From positions 1 through 46,503 of the forward strand of contig DASWVC010000201.1 in the NCBI GenBank assembly GCA_036401335.1: DNA of 46,503 nt, in the 5' to 3' direction. The notes below the pieces were generated by a model. That model was not told the origin of the DNA and searched no databases. It saw only the letters and a program-made list of their open reading frames with translations. The DNA comes from DASWVC01 sp036401335. Its GTDB lineage: Bacteria > Verrucomicrobiota > Verrucomicrobiia > Chthoniobacterales > JAFAMB01. Position 1 is the stretch's first letter. Each line of letters begins with the position of its first letter. Positions 16,246 through 24,622 of the stretch are shown piece by piece. The translations under genes and the position numbers were made by a program.

Positions 16246-16647
16246 ATGCTCACAGCCTGGGACACCAAGCTCACCCGCCAGCCGCTTCTTGTGCCGGCCC
16301 CGGACTTTACCCGAACCGACGGAGCCGTGGTCGACTTTTTTGGAGTGGTCCGCGACGTCGAGGATGGCCGCCGGATCGAGGGGATTGAGTATGAAGCCTT
16401 TGCACCGATGGCGGAACGTTTACTGGCCGAAATTGCTCAGGAAGCCGTCGAGCTCCACCGGGTGGGCCACGTTGTTCTGCACCACCGGATCGGTTTTGTG
16501 CCCGCCGGCGAAGCATCCCTCTTCTTACGGGTTTTCAGCGAGCGGCGGAAGGCGGCATTTCGCGCGAGCGAAAGCCTCGTTGAACGCCTTAAGGAACTGG
16601 TGCCGATCTGGAAACATCCGGTCTACGCAACGGTGCAGGTCGCATGA
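16246..16647 (+). CDS. moaE: Molybdopterin synthase catalytic subunit
   Basis: A 133-residue MoaE. Clear family blocks are GAVVDFFGVVRD, GIEYEAFAPMAERLL, VVLHHRIGFVPAGEASLFL and the C-terminal LVPIWKHPVY with the conserved lysine region. With MoaD it transfers sulfur to precursor Z to form molybdopterin; no moaD is seen here. The start at 16246 is preceded by AGGG; 16216 is an alternative. The stop overlaps the pgsA start by four bases (ATGA), implying translational coupling although the pathways are unrelated. Confidence 0.93.
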   Translation: MLTAWDTKLTRQPLLVPAPDFTRTDGAVVDFFGVVRDVEDGRRIEGIEYEAFAPMAERLLAEIAQEAVELHRVGHVVLHHRIGFVPAGEASLFLRVFSERRKAAFRASESLVERLKELVPIWKHPVYATVQVA

Positions 16648-17216
16648 ACCTACCTAACCGCCTCACGATGCTGAGGCTTCTGCTGACGCTGCCTTTCGTG
16701 GCAGCGTTGAGCGTGACTTTTGCCGGAAGCAAGTTGCTGGCGCTGCTCATTTTTCTGCTGGGGACTGCCACCGACTACGCAGACGGAATCATCGCGCGGA
16801 GGTTTCACCTGGTCACCGACTTTGGCCGCCTAATGGATCCGCTTGTGGACAAGATCATGACCGTTTCCGCGTTTATCTGCCTCGTAGCGCTCCATGCGAT
16901 CCCCGCCTGGACCGCGATCACCATCGTCAGCCGGGAGTTCCTCATCACGGGCTTGCGCCTGGTGGCCGCTTCGCGGGGCATCGTGCTGCCGGCCGAAAAG
17001 CTTGGCAAACACAAGACGGCGTGGCAGATGGTGACGATCCTTTATTACCTTGCCTTGCTGACGCTGGCAGAGCGGGCGCCCGGTTTGACCAACCGCCCGG
17101 TCGGGACCATGGCCGGGTGGCTCGGGGTGGCTTTGATCGCGCTCACCGTGACCTTGACGCTGTACTCGGGCGGAGTTTACCTGGCCCGACACCGGAACCT
17201 TTTCCGCGAAAATTAA
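16644..17216 (+). CDS. pgsA: CDP-diacylglycerol-glycerol-3-phosphate 3-phosphatidyltransferase
   Basis: A 190-residue multi-pass inner-membrane protein with a complete CDP-alcohol phosphotransferase motif: D-Y-A-D-G-I-I-A-R followed by G-R-L-M-D-P-L-V-D. Four to six hydrophobic helices are visible. It makes phosphatidylglycerol phosphate, the precursor of phosphatidylglycerol and cardiolipin. The ATG overlaps the moaE stop. It converges on the secreted-protein gene with only 21 bases between the stops. Confidence 0.93.
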   Translation: MNLPNRLTMLRLLLTLPFVAALSVTFAGSKLLALLIFLLGTATDYADGIIARRFHLVTDFGRLMDPLVDKIMTVSAFICLVALHAIPAWTAITIVSREFLITGLRLVAASRGIVLPAEKLGKHKTAWQMVTILYYLALLTLAERAPGLTNRPVGTMAGWLGVALIALTVTLTLYSGGVYLARHRNLFREN

Positions 17217-17237
17217 GCCGGACGGAAAAGGCATTTC

Positions 17238-19130
17238 TCAGGGGGTTGGCAGGGGCGAGGTGGCAGGGGCGGGCGTTCCGGTGGTCATGCCGATGGGAGT
17301 TTTCACGACGGAGTTGCCATCGGTAACGGTAACGTCAACCGTGTCGCTGATGCCGCTTCCACCCGGGGCGTTGTAGAGCACCCTGTTGTTGGAGATAGAA
17401 GTGGTCCCATACATTCCATTGGTTGCTCCAATCACCCGGAGTTGCCCGTTCGGCACGCCGAGCACAAACCCGTTGCTGGTCGGGTTATAAACGTTCTGTA
17501 CGCCTTGTACAGCATGGTAATCGTTGGAAACGACCACAGGTTTCCAAATGGCGTTGGCCTGCCGGTACAACGCTTTGACGGTGGTGTATTCAATGTTTGG
17601 GTACCAGGCACGGTAAAGCATGATGTCCCCCCGCTCCATCGCGGCCAGCAGTTCCGCTTTGCGGGTCATGTCTCCGTTCGCGACGTTAACCAGGCTGATC
17701 GCACCCGGAAACACGCTGTAATCCGTGGACGAAGTGCCGGCGGGGCCGTCGTTTTTCATTTCAAGGTACGGCGCCACGCAGGTGTAATACTTGAGTTGGT
17801 GAAACTCCGGGCAGATCAACACGTCAGGGTGTTTCTGCTGCAAGCGCTGAAAGACACTGACGTCGTGCGTGTAGCCCTTCGGCCAGCTGTTCGAGTCGAC
17901 GTAAAAAAGGGTGCAACCCCAACGCTGCTGCGCGTACGTCAACTTGGCGTCTAGGTCGGCAAACACTGCGTCGGCGTTTCCGACGGGCCAGTCGATCTGA
18001 TAAAGGGTCCCGTCCGGGCGAAAGACGATGTGCTGGGCCCGGATGCAGACGCCGATCCGTAAGCCTTGGCTGACAAAACGGGCCATGAGTTCATCCGCAA
18101 TCGCGTCCATTTCCGGCGCCACCGTCGCGAGTTGCCGGGGGTCCCCCACAAAGCTGCCCGATCCCACAGGGTTCTGTTCCCCTTCCAAATCCCAAATTAG
18201 AATTCCCTGGGCATTGATTCCCTTGGCCAAGCTGATGAGCGCGTCGGCATTGGTAAACATTTCGCTTTTAAAGGCGGCTTGGCCCGCGGTGGTCCGGACG
18301 TCGATTTTGGAATTGTTCAACCACCCACGCGGGTTGTTAGGCCAATGCGTGTTGGAGGCAGCCAGGAACTCCTGGCCGATCGGACGCCGGTCGATCCAGC
18401 TGTTGGCTTGCGGATTGGCCCGCTCGAATGCGTTCAGAACTTCTGGAGCGAGATCCGCGTTCCATGAACCGACGGGACCAAACCGTAACTGGACCTGGAA
18501 ATGGTCCGTTTGCCCGGGCGCGATTGGATAGTCTGAGTTGAAGGTGAGGGGAAAGCCGTTCCAATAGCGGGTGCTGAAGTAAAAAGGGAAGAACCGCGTC
18601 GGGTCCGGCTGCACCACGGCGAGGACGCCGGTGTTGTAGGCAGCCATCAGCACCTGAGGTGACTGGTTGTTCCACGCCCCGGGCACCCAGCTGGTGCTCC
18701 AGCTGCGGGGTGTTTCAAAGGCAGGAAACTCGAGGTCGAGGACGTGCACTTTGAAGGTCGTGAGGGCGCGGGTGCCCGTGTTCGTGACCGTGTACTGGAA
18801 GGCAAGCCGGTTATCGGACGTAGCGTAGTTGCAGGTGGCCGTCCCCCAGCTGTATTTCTGGGTCAGAACAGTGCCGTTTAGGACCGTGGACGTCGGTCCG
18901 TTGTAGGCGACCGAGGTGTCGCCGGTAAACCGGGTGCTCACGTCGAAATGTCCCCGCGGGTAGGTGCCGTGGGGTGAGCTCAGGTACTGGCCATTTTCGT
19001 ACAGTATGGAAATGACGCCCCGGTTTGCGTCAAGGACGATGGTGACGGGTGAAGCCGGGACGGCCGTTGGCCAAGCAGCTGTGCCGAGGGCGCAAAGGGC
19101 GCAGGCGCGCAGCGTTGTAATGAGGTGCAT
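17238..19130 (-). CDS. Large secreted protein, possible glycosidase-like TIM barrel
   Basis: A 630-residue protein with a signal peptide (MHLITTLRACALCALGTAAW, cleavage near VPA-S). The first ~220 residues look like a beta-sandwich rich in Thr/Ser/Asn. The middle (about 250-510) has alternating strand-helix segments such as GILIWDLEGEQNP, FVSQGLRIGVCIRAQHIVF, GCTLFYVDSNSWP and ISLVNVANGDMT, which suggest a TIM barrel of a glycoside-hydrolase-like type. The last ~110 residues are a beta-rich Ig-like module ending in a Pro/Thr-rich tail. No family could be named, and catalytic acids are only guessed (D/E in DLEGE, D in YVDSN). It is probably exported. Confidence 0.7.
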   Translation of the reverse strand: MHLITTLRACALCALGTAAWPTAVPASPVTIVLDANRGVISILYENGQYLSSPHGTYPRGHFDVSTRFTGDTSVAYNGPTSTVLNGTVLTQKYSWGTATCNYATSDNRLAFQYTVTNTGTRALTTFKVHVLDLEFPAFETPRSWSTSWVPGAWNNQSPQVLMAAYNTGVLAVVQPDPTRFFPFYFSTRYWNGFPLTFNSDYPIAPGQTDHFQVQLRFGPVGSWNADLAPEVLNAFERANPQANSWIDRRPIGQEFLAASNTHWPNNPRGWLNNSKIDVRTTAGQAAFKSEMFTNADALISLAKGINAQGILIWDLEGEQNPVGSGSFVGDPRQLATVAPEMDAIADELMARFVSQGLRIGVCIRAQHIVFRPDGTLYQIDWPVGNADAVFADLDAKLTYAQQRWGCTLFYVDSNSWPKGYTHDVSVFQRLQQKHPDVLICPEFHQLKYYTCVAPYLEMKNDGPAGTSSTDYSVFPGAISLVNVANGDMTRKAELLAAMERGDIMLYRAWYPNIEYTTVKALYRQANAIWKPVVVSNDYHAVQGVQNVYNPTSNGFVLGVPNGQLRVIGATNGMYGTTSISNNRVLYNAPGGSGISDTVDVTVTDGNSVVKTPIGMTTGTPAPATSPLPTP

Positions 19131-19458
19131 CGGTGGTGGCGCAACTGGCCAGCCGTCCGGAACCGGGATGGATCCAGTTAAATCGGCCGGTCAGCGTCCG
19201 TCCCACTACAACGGTAATAGTATTTATGGTTTTAGTTATTAATTATCATAGAAATGGGAATGGAGGCTGCCACGGCTGGTTCGTCGCTCGGTTTCCACCC
19301 CTTTCACGCAACCATCGCCGTCCGGTTTGCCGAAGCCTGCACTGCCGCTACGCCCGATCTGGCCCCCGCATGAGGCTTGAGTGCGCACGAGCGGCGAAAG
19401 TAGGTAGGCGGAGCGGCCACGCGGCTTCGCTTAAACCTCAACCCTGGACACTTTCAAC
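19131..19458. promoter_or_regulatory. Divergent intergenic region with AT-rich core
   Basis: These 328 bases separate the minus-strand secreted protein and the plus-strand GlsB-type gene. An AT-rich block at about 19208-19255 (TATTTATGGTTTTAGTTATT) stands out from the GC-rich surroundings and is the likely promoter area for the minus-strand gene. No gene or RNA is recognised, and the short plus-strand frames are Arg-rich and doubtful. Confidence 0.35.
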
Positions 19459-19704
19459 ATGCTTCACATTATTTGGTCAATCATCATTGGGTTCCTGGCG
19501 GGAGCCATTGCGAGCGCCCTTCTGCACACCCACCTCGGCTTTATTGGAACCACCCTGCTGGGCATCGTCGGTTCCATCGTCGGCGGCCTGATCGCCCGGT
19601 TGTTCTCGCGCCCTGCAGACGGGGCAGCGTTTCACCCGGCAGGATTTATCATGTCGATCGTCGGAGCAATCGTGGTGCTCCTTATCGTCTCCCGCCTCGG
19701 CTGA
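19459..19704 (+). CDS. GlsB/YeaQ/YmgE-type stress-response membrane protein
   Basis: An 81-residue protein with three hydrophobic helices: a first ending in GAIASALL, a Gly-rich second (TTLLGIVGSIVGGLIARLF), and a third (SIVGAIVVLLIVSRLG). Length and the GxVGSIVGGLxxR pattern match the transglycosylase-associated/GlsB family of small inner-membrane proteins, often induced by envelope or acid stress. The biochemical role is unknown. It stands alone and is followed by a strong terminator. Confidence 0.88.
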   Translation: MLHIIWSIIIGFLAGAIASALLHTHLGFIGTTLLGIVGSIVGGLIARLFSRPADGAAFHPAGFIMSIVGAIVVLLIVSRLG

Positions 19705-19726
19705 CGATCCGAAGAAAAGGCCAAAA

Positions 19727-19755
19727 AGGCGGCTGGTTGCCAGCCGCCTCTTTTT
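19727..19755. terminator. Bidirectional intrinsic terminator
   Basis: A 10-bp stem AGGCGGCTGG/CCAGCCGCCT with loop TTG spans 19727-19749. It is followed on the plus strand by CTTTTTG and on the minus strand by a run of five T. It sits between convergent genes, 22 bases after the GlsB-type stop and 42 bases after the stop of the Tyr/Gly-rich gene, so it can end both transcripts. Confidence 0.9.
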
Positions 19756-19791
19756 GTTCCGCCAACACCGTCCCGCAAAGGCTCAGGCCTA

Positions 19792-20085
19792 TTAACGGCG
19801 ATAGTAGCCGCGCCCGTAATAGCGCCGTCCGTAATAATAAGGACGAGCGCCATAGTAACGGCCGTAAGGGTGATAGTAACCCCGGTAATAAGGCCGCCCA
19901 TAGCCGTAATAGTACGGACTGTAGTAGCCTCCGGCATAGTAGGGGCCCCCGTAATAATAGGGAGCGGGCCCGTAGTAGAACGGCAGTCCGAGCCCTACGG
20001 AGACGTGTACGCCGGCGGAGGCCGGTGCTGCCCCGAACCCCAACAGGATGCCGGCGGCAAGTAACGGAAGAAGCAGCTTTTTCAT
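19792..20085 (-). CDS. Tyrosine/glycine-rich secreted protein, 97 aa
   Basis: It starts MKKLLLPLLAAGILLGFGAA, a clear signal peptide ending near PASA. About 15 ordinary residues (GVHVSVGLGLPFYYG) follow, then a low-complexity tail of about 60 residues made almost only of Tyr, Gly, Arg and Pro in YYG/YYR/PYY units, with no Cys. Such tails occur in surface or matrix proteins and could stack, self-associate or become cross-linked; that is inference. It is flanked by the bidirectional terminator and a palindrome 26 bases upstream of its start. Confidence 0.75.
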   Translation of the reverse strand: MKKLLLPLLAAGILLGFGAAPASAGVHVSVGLGLPFYYGPAPYYYGGPYYAGGYYSPYYYGYGRPYYRGYYHPYGRYYGARPYYYGRRYYGRGYYRR

Positions 20086-20111
20086 CGGATTTAAAATTCA
20101 GTTGATTCGTT

Positions 20112-20125
20112 GTAACGAAAGTTAC
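20112..20125. promoter_or_regulatory. Palindromic operator candidate between Tyr/Gly-rich gene and rpmB
   Basis: GTAAC-GAAA-GTTAC forms perfect 5-base arms in an AT-richer stretch. It lies 26 bases upstream of the minus-strand Tyr/Gly-rich start and 139 bases upstream of rpmB. The shape is loosely like Fur/Zur-class sites. A zinc link is only conceivable because a COG0523 GTPase lies behind rpmB. Confidence 0.3.
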
Positions 20126-20264
20126 GCTACTTGGACGTTGAAAGGTTGCGGCCCTTTCAATCTTTCTTCAGGGGCTTGCCGCCCGGCAGGCGGGGTCGCT
20201 GCAATTCTCCTTGACCAGGATGCGCCCCGGTCCCATCTTGCACGCTCTCCAAGAGAAAGCCGTT

Positions 20265-20528
20265 ATGTCCCGAGTTTGTAGCATCACCGGAGCCAAGCCT
20301 TCTAAAGGCACCACCATTCACCGTCGCGGCCTTGCGAAAAAAAAGGGCGGGGTGGGACAGCACGTCACTGCCAACACGCGGAGGTTTTTTTTTCCTAACC
20401 TGAAGGTGCGGCGAATCTGGGTACCCGAGTTGAACCGGTATGTGACGATCAAGCTGACGGCGCGTGCCTTAAAGACCATTGCCAAGAACGGTGCCTACCG
20501 TACGCTCAAGGCAGCTGGTCTGGTGTAA
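20265..20528 (+). CDS. rpmB: 50S ribosomal protein L28
   Basis: An 87-residue bL28: MSRVCSITGAKPSKG at the start, TRRFFFPNLKVRRIWVPE in the middle and a LKTIAKNG end region. It has a single Cys near the N-terminus, so it is the non-zinc-ribbon form, as in E. coli. A basic insert (LAKKKGGVGQHVTANT) lengthens the region after residue 20. The frame opens 18 residues earlier, but MSRVC is the family start. The gene precedes the COG0523 GTPase by 62 bases. Confidence 0.96.
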   Translation: MSRVCSITGAKPSKGTTIHRRGLAKKKGGVGQHVTANTRRFFFPNLKVRRIWVPELNRYVTIKLTARALKTIAKNGAYRTLKAAGLV

Positions 20529-20590
20529 AAGCCCGTTTGCGTTGGGGGGCCCGGTGGTTCAGGATGCTGAACCGCCTTTTCTGGCGTTTT

Positions 20591-21547
20591 ATGACGCAGC
20601 GCAAAATCATTCCTGTAAGCGTGCTTACCGGTTTCCTGGGAGCTGGCAAGACCACGTTGTTGAATCACATCCTGAAGGGGCAGGCGGATTACCGTTTTGG
20701 CGTCCTCATCAACGAAGTGGGGGCGATCGGCATTGATGGGCAGCTGGTCGAGACCCAGGCTGAAGACGTGGTGGAAATGAGCAACGGGTGCATCTGCTGC
20801 ACTGTGCGCAAGGACCTCGTCAAAGGCGTCCAGAAATTGCTTAAGCGGGACAACCTGGATTACATCTTGATCGAGACGACCGGAGTGGCGGATCCTGGTC
20901 CCGTCGCCCAGACGTTCCTTAACATTCCTCAACTTCAGCAGCATGCGCGGCTTGATTCGATCATTACTTTGGTGGACGCGGAAAACATCCTCCAACAGTT
21001 GGATGAGGCCGAAGTGGCCCGTGAGCAGGTCGCACTTGCCGACTTTATCCTGCTGAACAAAATCGACCTGGTCAGCCTCGAAAAGCGGACGGCCGTGGAA
21101 AAATCCCTGTCCGAGCTGAACCCGCAAGCCCGCGTGTTTCGGACGGAGCATTCGCGGGTGAACTTAAAAGAGCTGCTGGACGTCCAGGCCTTCGACCTGG
21201 ACCAGAAGCTGAATGTCTCCCCGGAGTTGTTGAACGAGTACCGGGCGAGCACCCACGAGGAGATCCGTTCGACCGCCTTCCGGTTCGATCAACCGTTTGA
21301 CCTGCCCCGGCTGGAGCAAGTGTTGAATGACATTTCGGAGAAGAGCCGCGTGTTCCGTTCGAAAGGCATTCTCTGGATCGAAGGCACGCCGCGGCGGGCG
21401 GTGTTCCATGGCGTGAACAACCGGTTCACCGTTTACTGGGACCGCCTCTGGGCGAAGGACGAGGCGCGGTCCAGCCAGTTCGTCTTTATCGGGAAAGAAC
21501 TTGATGAGACCGCGATGAGGCATCAGCTGGAGCGCTGTTTGGCCTGA
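20591..21547 (+). CDS. COG0523/CobW-type G3E GTPase (putative metallochaperone)
   Basis: A 318-residue G3E GTPase. Walker A GFLGAGKTT is at residues 14-22, the metal-binding CxCC motif at C67-C69-C70 (GCICC), Walker B near LIETTGVADP, and the guanine-specificity motif NKID. The C-terminal CobW_C domain has GILWIEGTPRR. Family members deliver zinc, cobalt or another metal to client proteins using GTP. No client gene is adjacent except rpmB, so the metal cannot be assigned. The internal ATG is preferred over the open frame from 20537. Confidence 0.9.
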   Translation: MTQRKIIPVSVLTGFLGAGKTTLLNHILKGQADYRFGVLINEVGAIGIDGQLVETQAEDVVEMSNGCICCTVRKDLVKGVQKLLKRDNLDYILIETTGVADPGPVAQTFLNIPQLQQHARLDSIITLVDAENILQQLDEAEVAREQVALADFILLNKIDLVSLEKRTAVEKSLSELNPQARVFRTEHSRVNLKELLDVQAFDLDQKLNVSPELLNEYRASTHEEIRSTAFRFDQPFDLPRLEQVLNDISEKSRVFRSKGILWIEGTPRRAVFHGVNNRFTVYWDRLWAKDEARSSQFVFIGKELDETAMRHQLERCLA

Positions 21548-21590
21548 CCCACGACAAACCCTGCCTGCGACCCCCTGCCTGTGACCTTCG

Positions 21591-22388
21591 TCACCCTGGG
21601 CCGTTGGTGAAGGGAAGTTCGCCGAGGGCCGGATCGTGTGCGTGGAGGAATGCGCGCTGTTTTTCGATCAGGTCGTGGACGGCATCCTGGCCGAGCGCCA
21701 GCATGTGCGATAACTGCCCGGCGGTGAAGGTGGCTTCTTCGCCGGCCCCTTGTACTTCTACCAGTTCGTGCCGGCTCGTCATGACAAGGTTAAGGTCCAC
21801 TTCGGCTGCGCGGTCCTCTTCGTAATCCAGGTCCACCAGGGCCAGGCCCTGGGCCAATCCAACGCTGGTCGCCGCCACCAGGCTGCGAATCGGCCAGCCC
21901 TGGAGGGTGGCCTGACGGCGCAGTTTGAAGCAGGCCAGAACCACGGCCAGGGTGGCGCCGGTGATGGCGGCCGTGCGCGTTCCGCCGTCGGCCTGAAGCA
22001 CATCGCAATCCACCCAGAGTGTTCGCTCGCCTAACGTTTCCAGATCGACCACCGCCCGAAGGGCGCGGCCGATCAAACGCTGAATTTCCACGCTCCTGCC
22101 GTCCAACTTCCCCTTGGTTGCGTCCCGCGGTTTCCGGGTAAGGGTGGAGTACGGCAGCATTGCGTATTCTGCCGTCAACCAACCCCCCGAGACTCGCTGG
22201 TCTTTCATCCATTTGGGAACGGTCTGTTCGAACGTCGCTGCGCAGATCACCTGCGTGTTACCGGTGGCGATGAGGACGGAACCGTCTGCATGCGGCGCAA
22301 TGCCGGCGGTAAGGCGAAGGTTCCTCGATTCATCCGAACGTCGGCCGTCGCGTCGGAGGGGTGAACCATCGGCGGAAACTTGAGCCAT
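21591..22388 (-). CDS. rph: Ribonuclease PH
   Basis: A 265-residue phosphorolytic 3'-5' exoribonuclease that trims tRNA 3' ends. The N-terminal RRDGRRSDESRNL, the core WLTAEYAMLPYST with TRKPRDATKGKLDGRS, and CDVLQADGGTRTAAITGA are diagnostic. The frame is open 130 residues further upstream, but that part is Arg/Pro/Ser-rich and overlaps thrB, so the ATG at 22388 is used. It is divergent from thrB with 112 bases between the starts. Confidence 0.96.
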   Translation of the reverse strand: MAQVSADGSPLRRDGRRSDESRNLRLTAGIAPHADGSVLIATGNTQVICAATFEQTVPKWMKDQRVSGGWLTAEYAMLPYSTLTRKPRDATKGKLDGRSVEIQRLIGRALRAVVDLETLGERTLWVDCDVLQADGGTRTAAITGATLAVVLACFKLRRQATLQGWPIRSLVAATSVGLAQGLALVDLDYEEDRAAEVDLNLVMTSRHELVEVQGAGEEATFTAGQLSHMLALGQDAVHDLIEKQRAFLHAHDPALGELPFTNGPG

Positions 22389-22500
22389 TCCGGGATGGGA
22401 AGGAAGATAAGCCCCCGGAGCAAGCTTAATCGGTAGCGGGGTTGAACGCCGGCTTCCCGGTTGAACCCGCATCGAGGGTGGTCCAGTATCCCCGGCCGTG

Positions 22501-23349
22501 ATGTCCACCGTCCAGATTCGCGTGCCGGCGTCCACCTCCAATTTGGGGCCTGGCTTCGATTGCCTCGGATTAGCCTTGCAGTTGTACAATGACGTCCGGG
22601 TGGAGCTGGCGGGGGAGCCGGAGCCGGCCGCTTTCCTCACTGCCGTGGCGTCCGCCTTTTTTGCGAGAACCGGCCTCCCGCCTTTCAACGTTCGGGTGCG
22701 GGTGTCGGGCGGCGTGCCGAGCGCGCGCGGACTGGGCAGCAGCGTCACCGTGCGTCTCGGGCTGCTGATGGGCCTCAACGCTCTGGCAAATGGCGGGCTT
22801 GAGCGCGAAAGCCTTTTCCGGCTGGCCGCAGAACTGGAGGGTCACCCGGACAATGCGGCCGCGGCCTGCTACGGCGGTTTCACGATTGTTCGGCCGCACG
22901 GCTCAGCGGTGCTGCGGTATGAGGTGAAGCCTGCGCTGAAAGTGGTGCTTTGCGTGCCCGACTTTGAAGTGCAGACCCCGGCCGCCAGGCAGGCGTTGCC
23001 GGAGAGCTACCCGCGCCAGGCGGTGGTCGGAAACCTGGCGGGGGTGGCGGCGGTGACTGCGGCCTTTGTCAGTCAGGATTACCGGCTGCTCCGCGGCGCG
23101 TTCCGGGACCAAGTTCATCAACCGTACCGGCAGCCGCTGGTGCCTTTTCTGCCTTCGGTGCTGCGGGCCGCGGAAGAAGCGGGGGCACTCGGAGGCTTTC
23201 TGAGCGGGTCGGGTTCCACCATCGCCTGCATCGCGTTGGAAAACACGGCCGCGGTAGCCGCGGCGATGCAGTCGGCGGTGCCGGGGGGCACGGCCGCAAT
23301 GCACGTCGTTGAGGCCGACAACGCCGGCGCCAGGATCGTGACCGCATGA
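22501..23349 (+). CDS. thrB: Homoserine kinase
   Basis: A 282-residue GHMP kinase. The N-terminal RVPASTSNLGPGFDCLGLAL and the ATP-binding GVPSARGLGSSVT (about residues 74-86) are characteristic, and GALGGFLSGSGSTIACIA is the late Gly-rich motif. It phosphorylates homoserine in threonine synthesis. A GTG directly precedes the ATG; the ATG is chosen. The stop overlaps the lpxK start by four bases (ATGA). Confidence 0.94.
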   Translation: MSTVQIRVPASTSNLGPGFDCLGLALQLYNDVRVELAGEPEPAAFLTAVASAFFARTGLPPFNVRVRVSGGVPSARGLGSSVTVRLGLLMGLNALANGGLERESLFRLAAELEGHPDNAAAACYGGFTIVRPHGSAVLRYEVKPALKVVLCVPDFEVQTPAARQALPESYPRQAVVGNLAGVAAVTAAFVSQDYRLLRGAFRDQVHQPYRQPLVPFLPSVLRAAEEAGALGGFLSGSGSTIACIALENTAAVAAAMQSAVPGGTAAMHVVEADNAGARIVTA

Positions 23350-24581
23350 GGCGCTGGCTGGACGACCTGGAAGAGTACGCCATCGAGGTGATCCTGGACC
23401 GGCGGCATGGATTTCGTGCGGCGCTTTTGCGAGGCATCCTGCGGTGCCTTTCCTGCGTCTACCTGGCGGGCGTGCAAACCCGGCTGTACCTTTACCGGAA
23501 GCGGGTTGTCCGGGAACGGCAGCTCGGGTGTTTGGTCATCAGCATCGGCAACCTCACCGTTGGCGGCACCGGCAAGACGCCCGTGGTAGAGAAGTTTGCC
23601 CGAGCCTTGCAGAAAGGGGGCCGGCGGGTGGCGATCCTCAGCCGCGGTTACAAAAGCATCGACGCACGCAAACGGAGGACGTGGTGGGAAAGGCTGCTGC
23701 GCCAAGGGATGGAACAGCCGCCGCGGATCGTGTCCGACGGCCGGAGCGTGCTGCTCGATGCGTCCGGAGCGGGTGATGAGCCTTTCATGCTGGCGTCAAA
23801 TTTAGCCGGTGTTGCAGTGGTGGTGGATAAGGATCGGGTAAAGGCCGGCCTCTATGCCATCAAAGAACTCGACGTCGACACCTTGCTGCTCGACGACGGC
23901 TTGCAATACCTGCACCTTAAGCACCGCCTCGACATCGTCCTGGTGGACCGCCAGGCACCTTTTGGCAATGAGCACCTGCTGCCGCGGGGCACTTTGCGGG
24001 AACCGCCGCGAAACCTTCGGCGGGCCAGCTACATCTTCATTACAAAATGCGATGGAACCTCCAACACGGACCTGATTGCACGAATCCGAAGGTACAATCG
24101 CACGGCGGAAATCATTGAGTGCACCCATAAACCCCTCTACCTGCGTCACGTCTACCAAGATGAACGCCTTCCGCTCGAATACCTTCGGGACCGTTACATC
24201 GGTGCCCTTTGCGGGATCGCCGCCCCGGAAAGCTTTGAGGAGGGACTTCGTCGGCTTGGGGCCCGGATCGAAGTCTCGCGGCATTTCGCCGACCATCACC
24301 GCTACCACGAGAGGGAACTCACGAGTTTCCTGCAGCGGTGCGTCCGCCGTGACGTCAGCGCCGTCATCACCACGGAGAAAGACGCCGTACGCTTCCCAAC
24401 GATTGCGGCCCTGCCCTTGCCGATCTACTACCTGCGCGTCGAGATTGAGATTGTGGGGGGTCATGAAACCTGGGACCAGTGCGTGCAGCGCATCTGCTAC
24501 CCGCCGGTTCTGCGGCAAGACTCGGCCCTCCTGGCACCCGAGCTGCAGCCGGCGGACAGAAAGATTTTTGGCGATCGTTAA
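23346..24581 (+). CDS. lpxK: Tetraacyldisaccharide 4'-kinase
   Basis: A 411-residue lipid A enzyme that phosphorylates the 4' position of the disaccharide precursor at the inner membrane. Walker A lies at about residues 73-78 (GNLTVGGTGKTP), preceded by an amphipathic N-terminal helix. Further markers are LDDGLQYLHLKHRLDIVLVD, LLPRGTLREPP and VITTEKDAVRF. It is longer than the ~330-residue E. coli enzyme because of extensions at both ends and an insert after ILSRGYKS. Its presence shows that the organism makes lipid A. Translationally coupled to thrB. Confidence 0.94.
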   Translation: MRRWLDDLEEYAIEVILDRRHGFRAALLRGILRCLSCVYLAGVQTRLYLYRKRVVRERQLGCLVISIGNLTVGGTGKTPVVEKFARALQKGGRRVAILSRGYKSIDARKRRTWWERLLRQGMEQPPRIVSDGRSVLLDASGAGDEPFMLASNLAGVAVVVDKDRVKAGLYAIKELDVDTLLLDDGLQYLHLKHRLDIVLVDRQAPFGNEHLLPRGTLREPPRNLRRASYIFITKCDGTSNTDLIARIRRYNRTAEIIECTHKPLYLRHVYQDERLPLEYLRDRYIGALCGIAAPESFEEGLRRLGARIEVSRHFADHHRYHERELTSFLQRCVRRDVSAVITTEKDAVRFPTIAALPLPIYYLRVEIEIVGGHETWDQCVQRICYPPVLRQDSALLAPELQPADRKIFGDR

Positions 24582-24622
24582 ACGCCGCGGACCGGATGTT
24601 GTCTCATCCAGGTACTTTCTCC

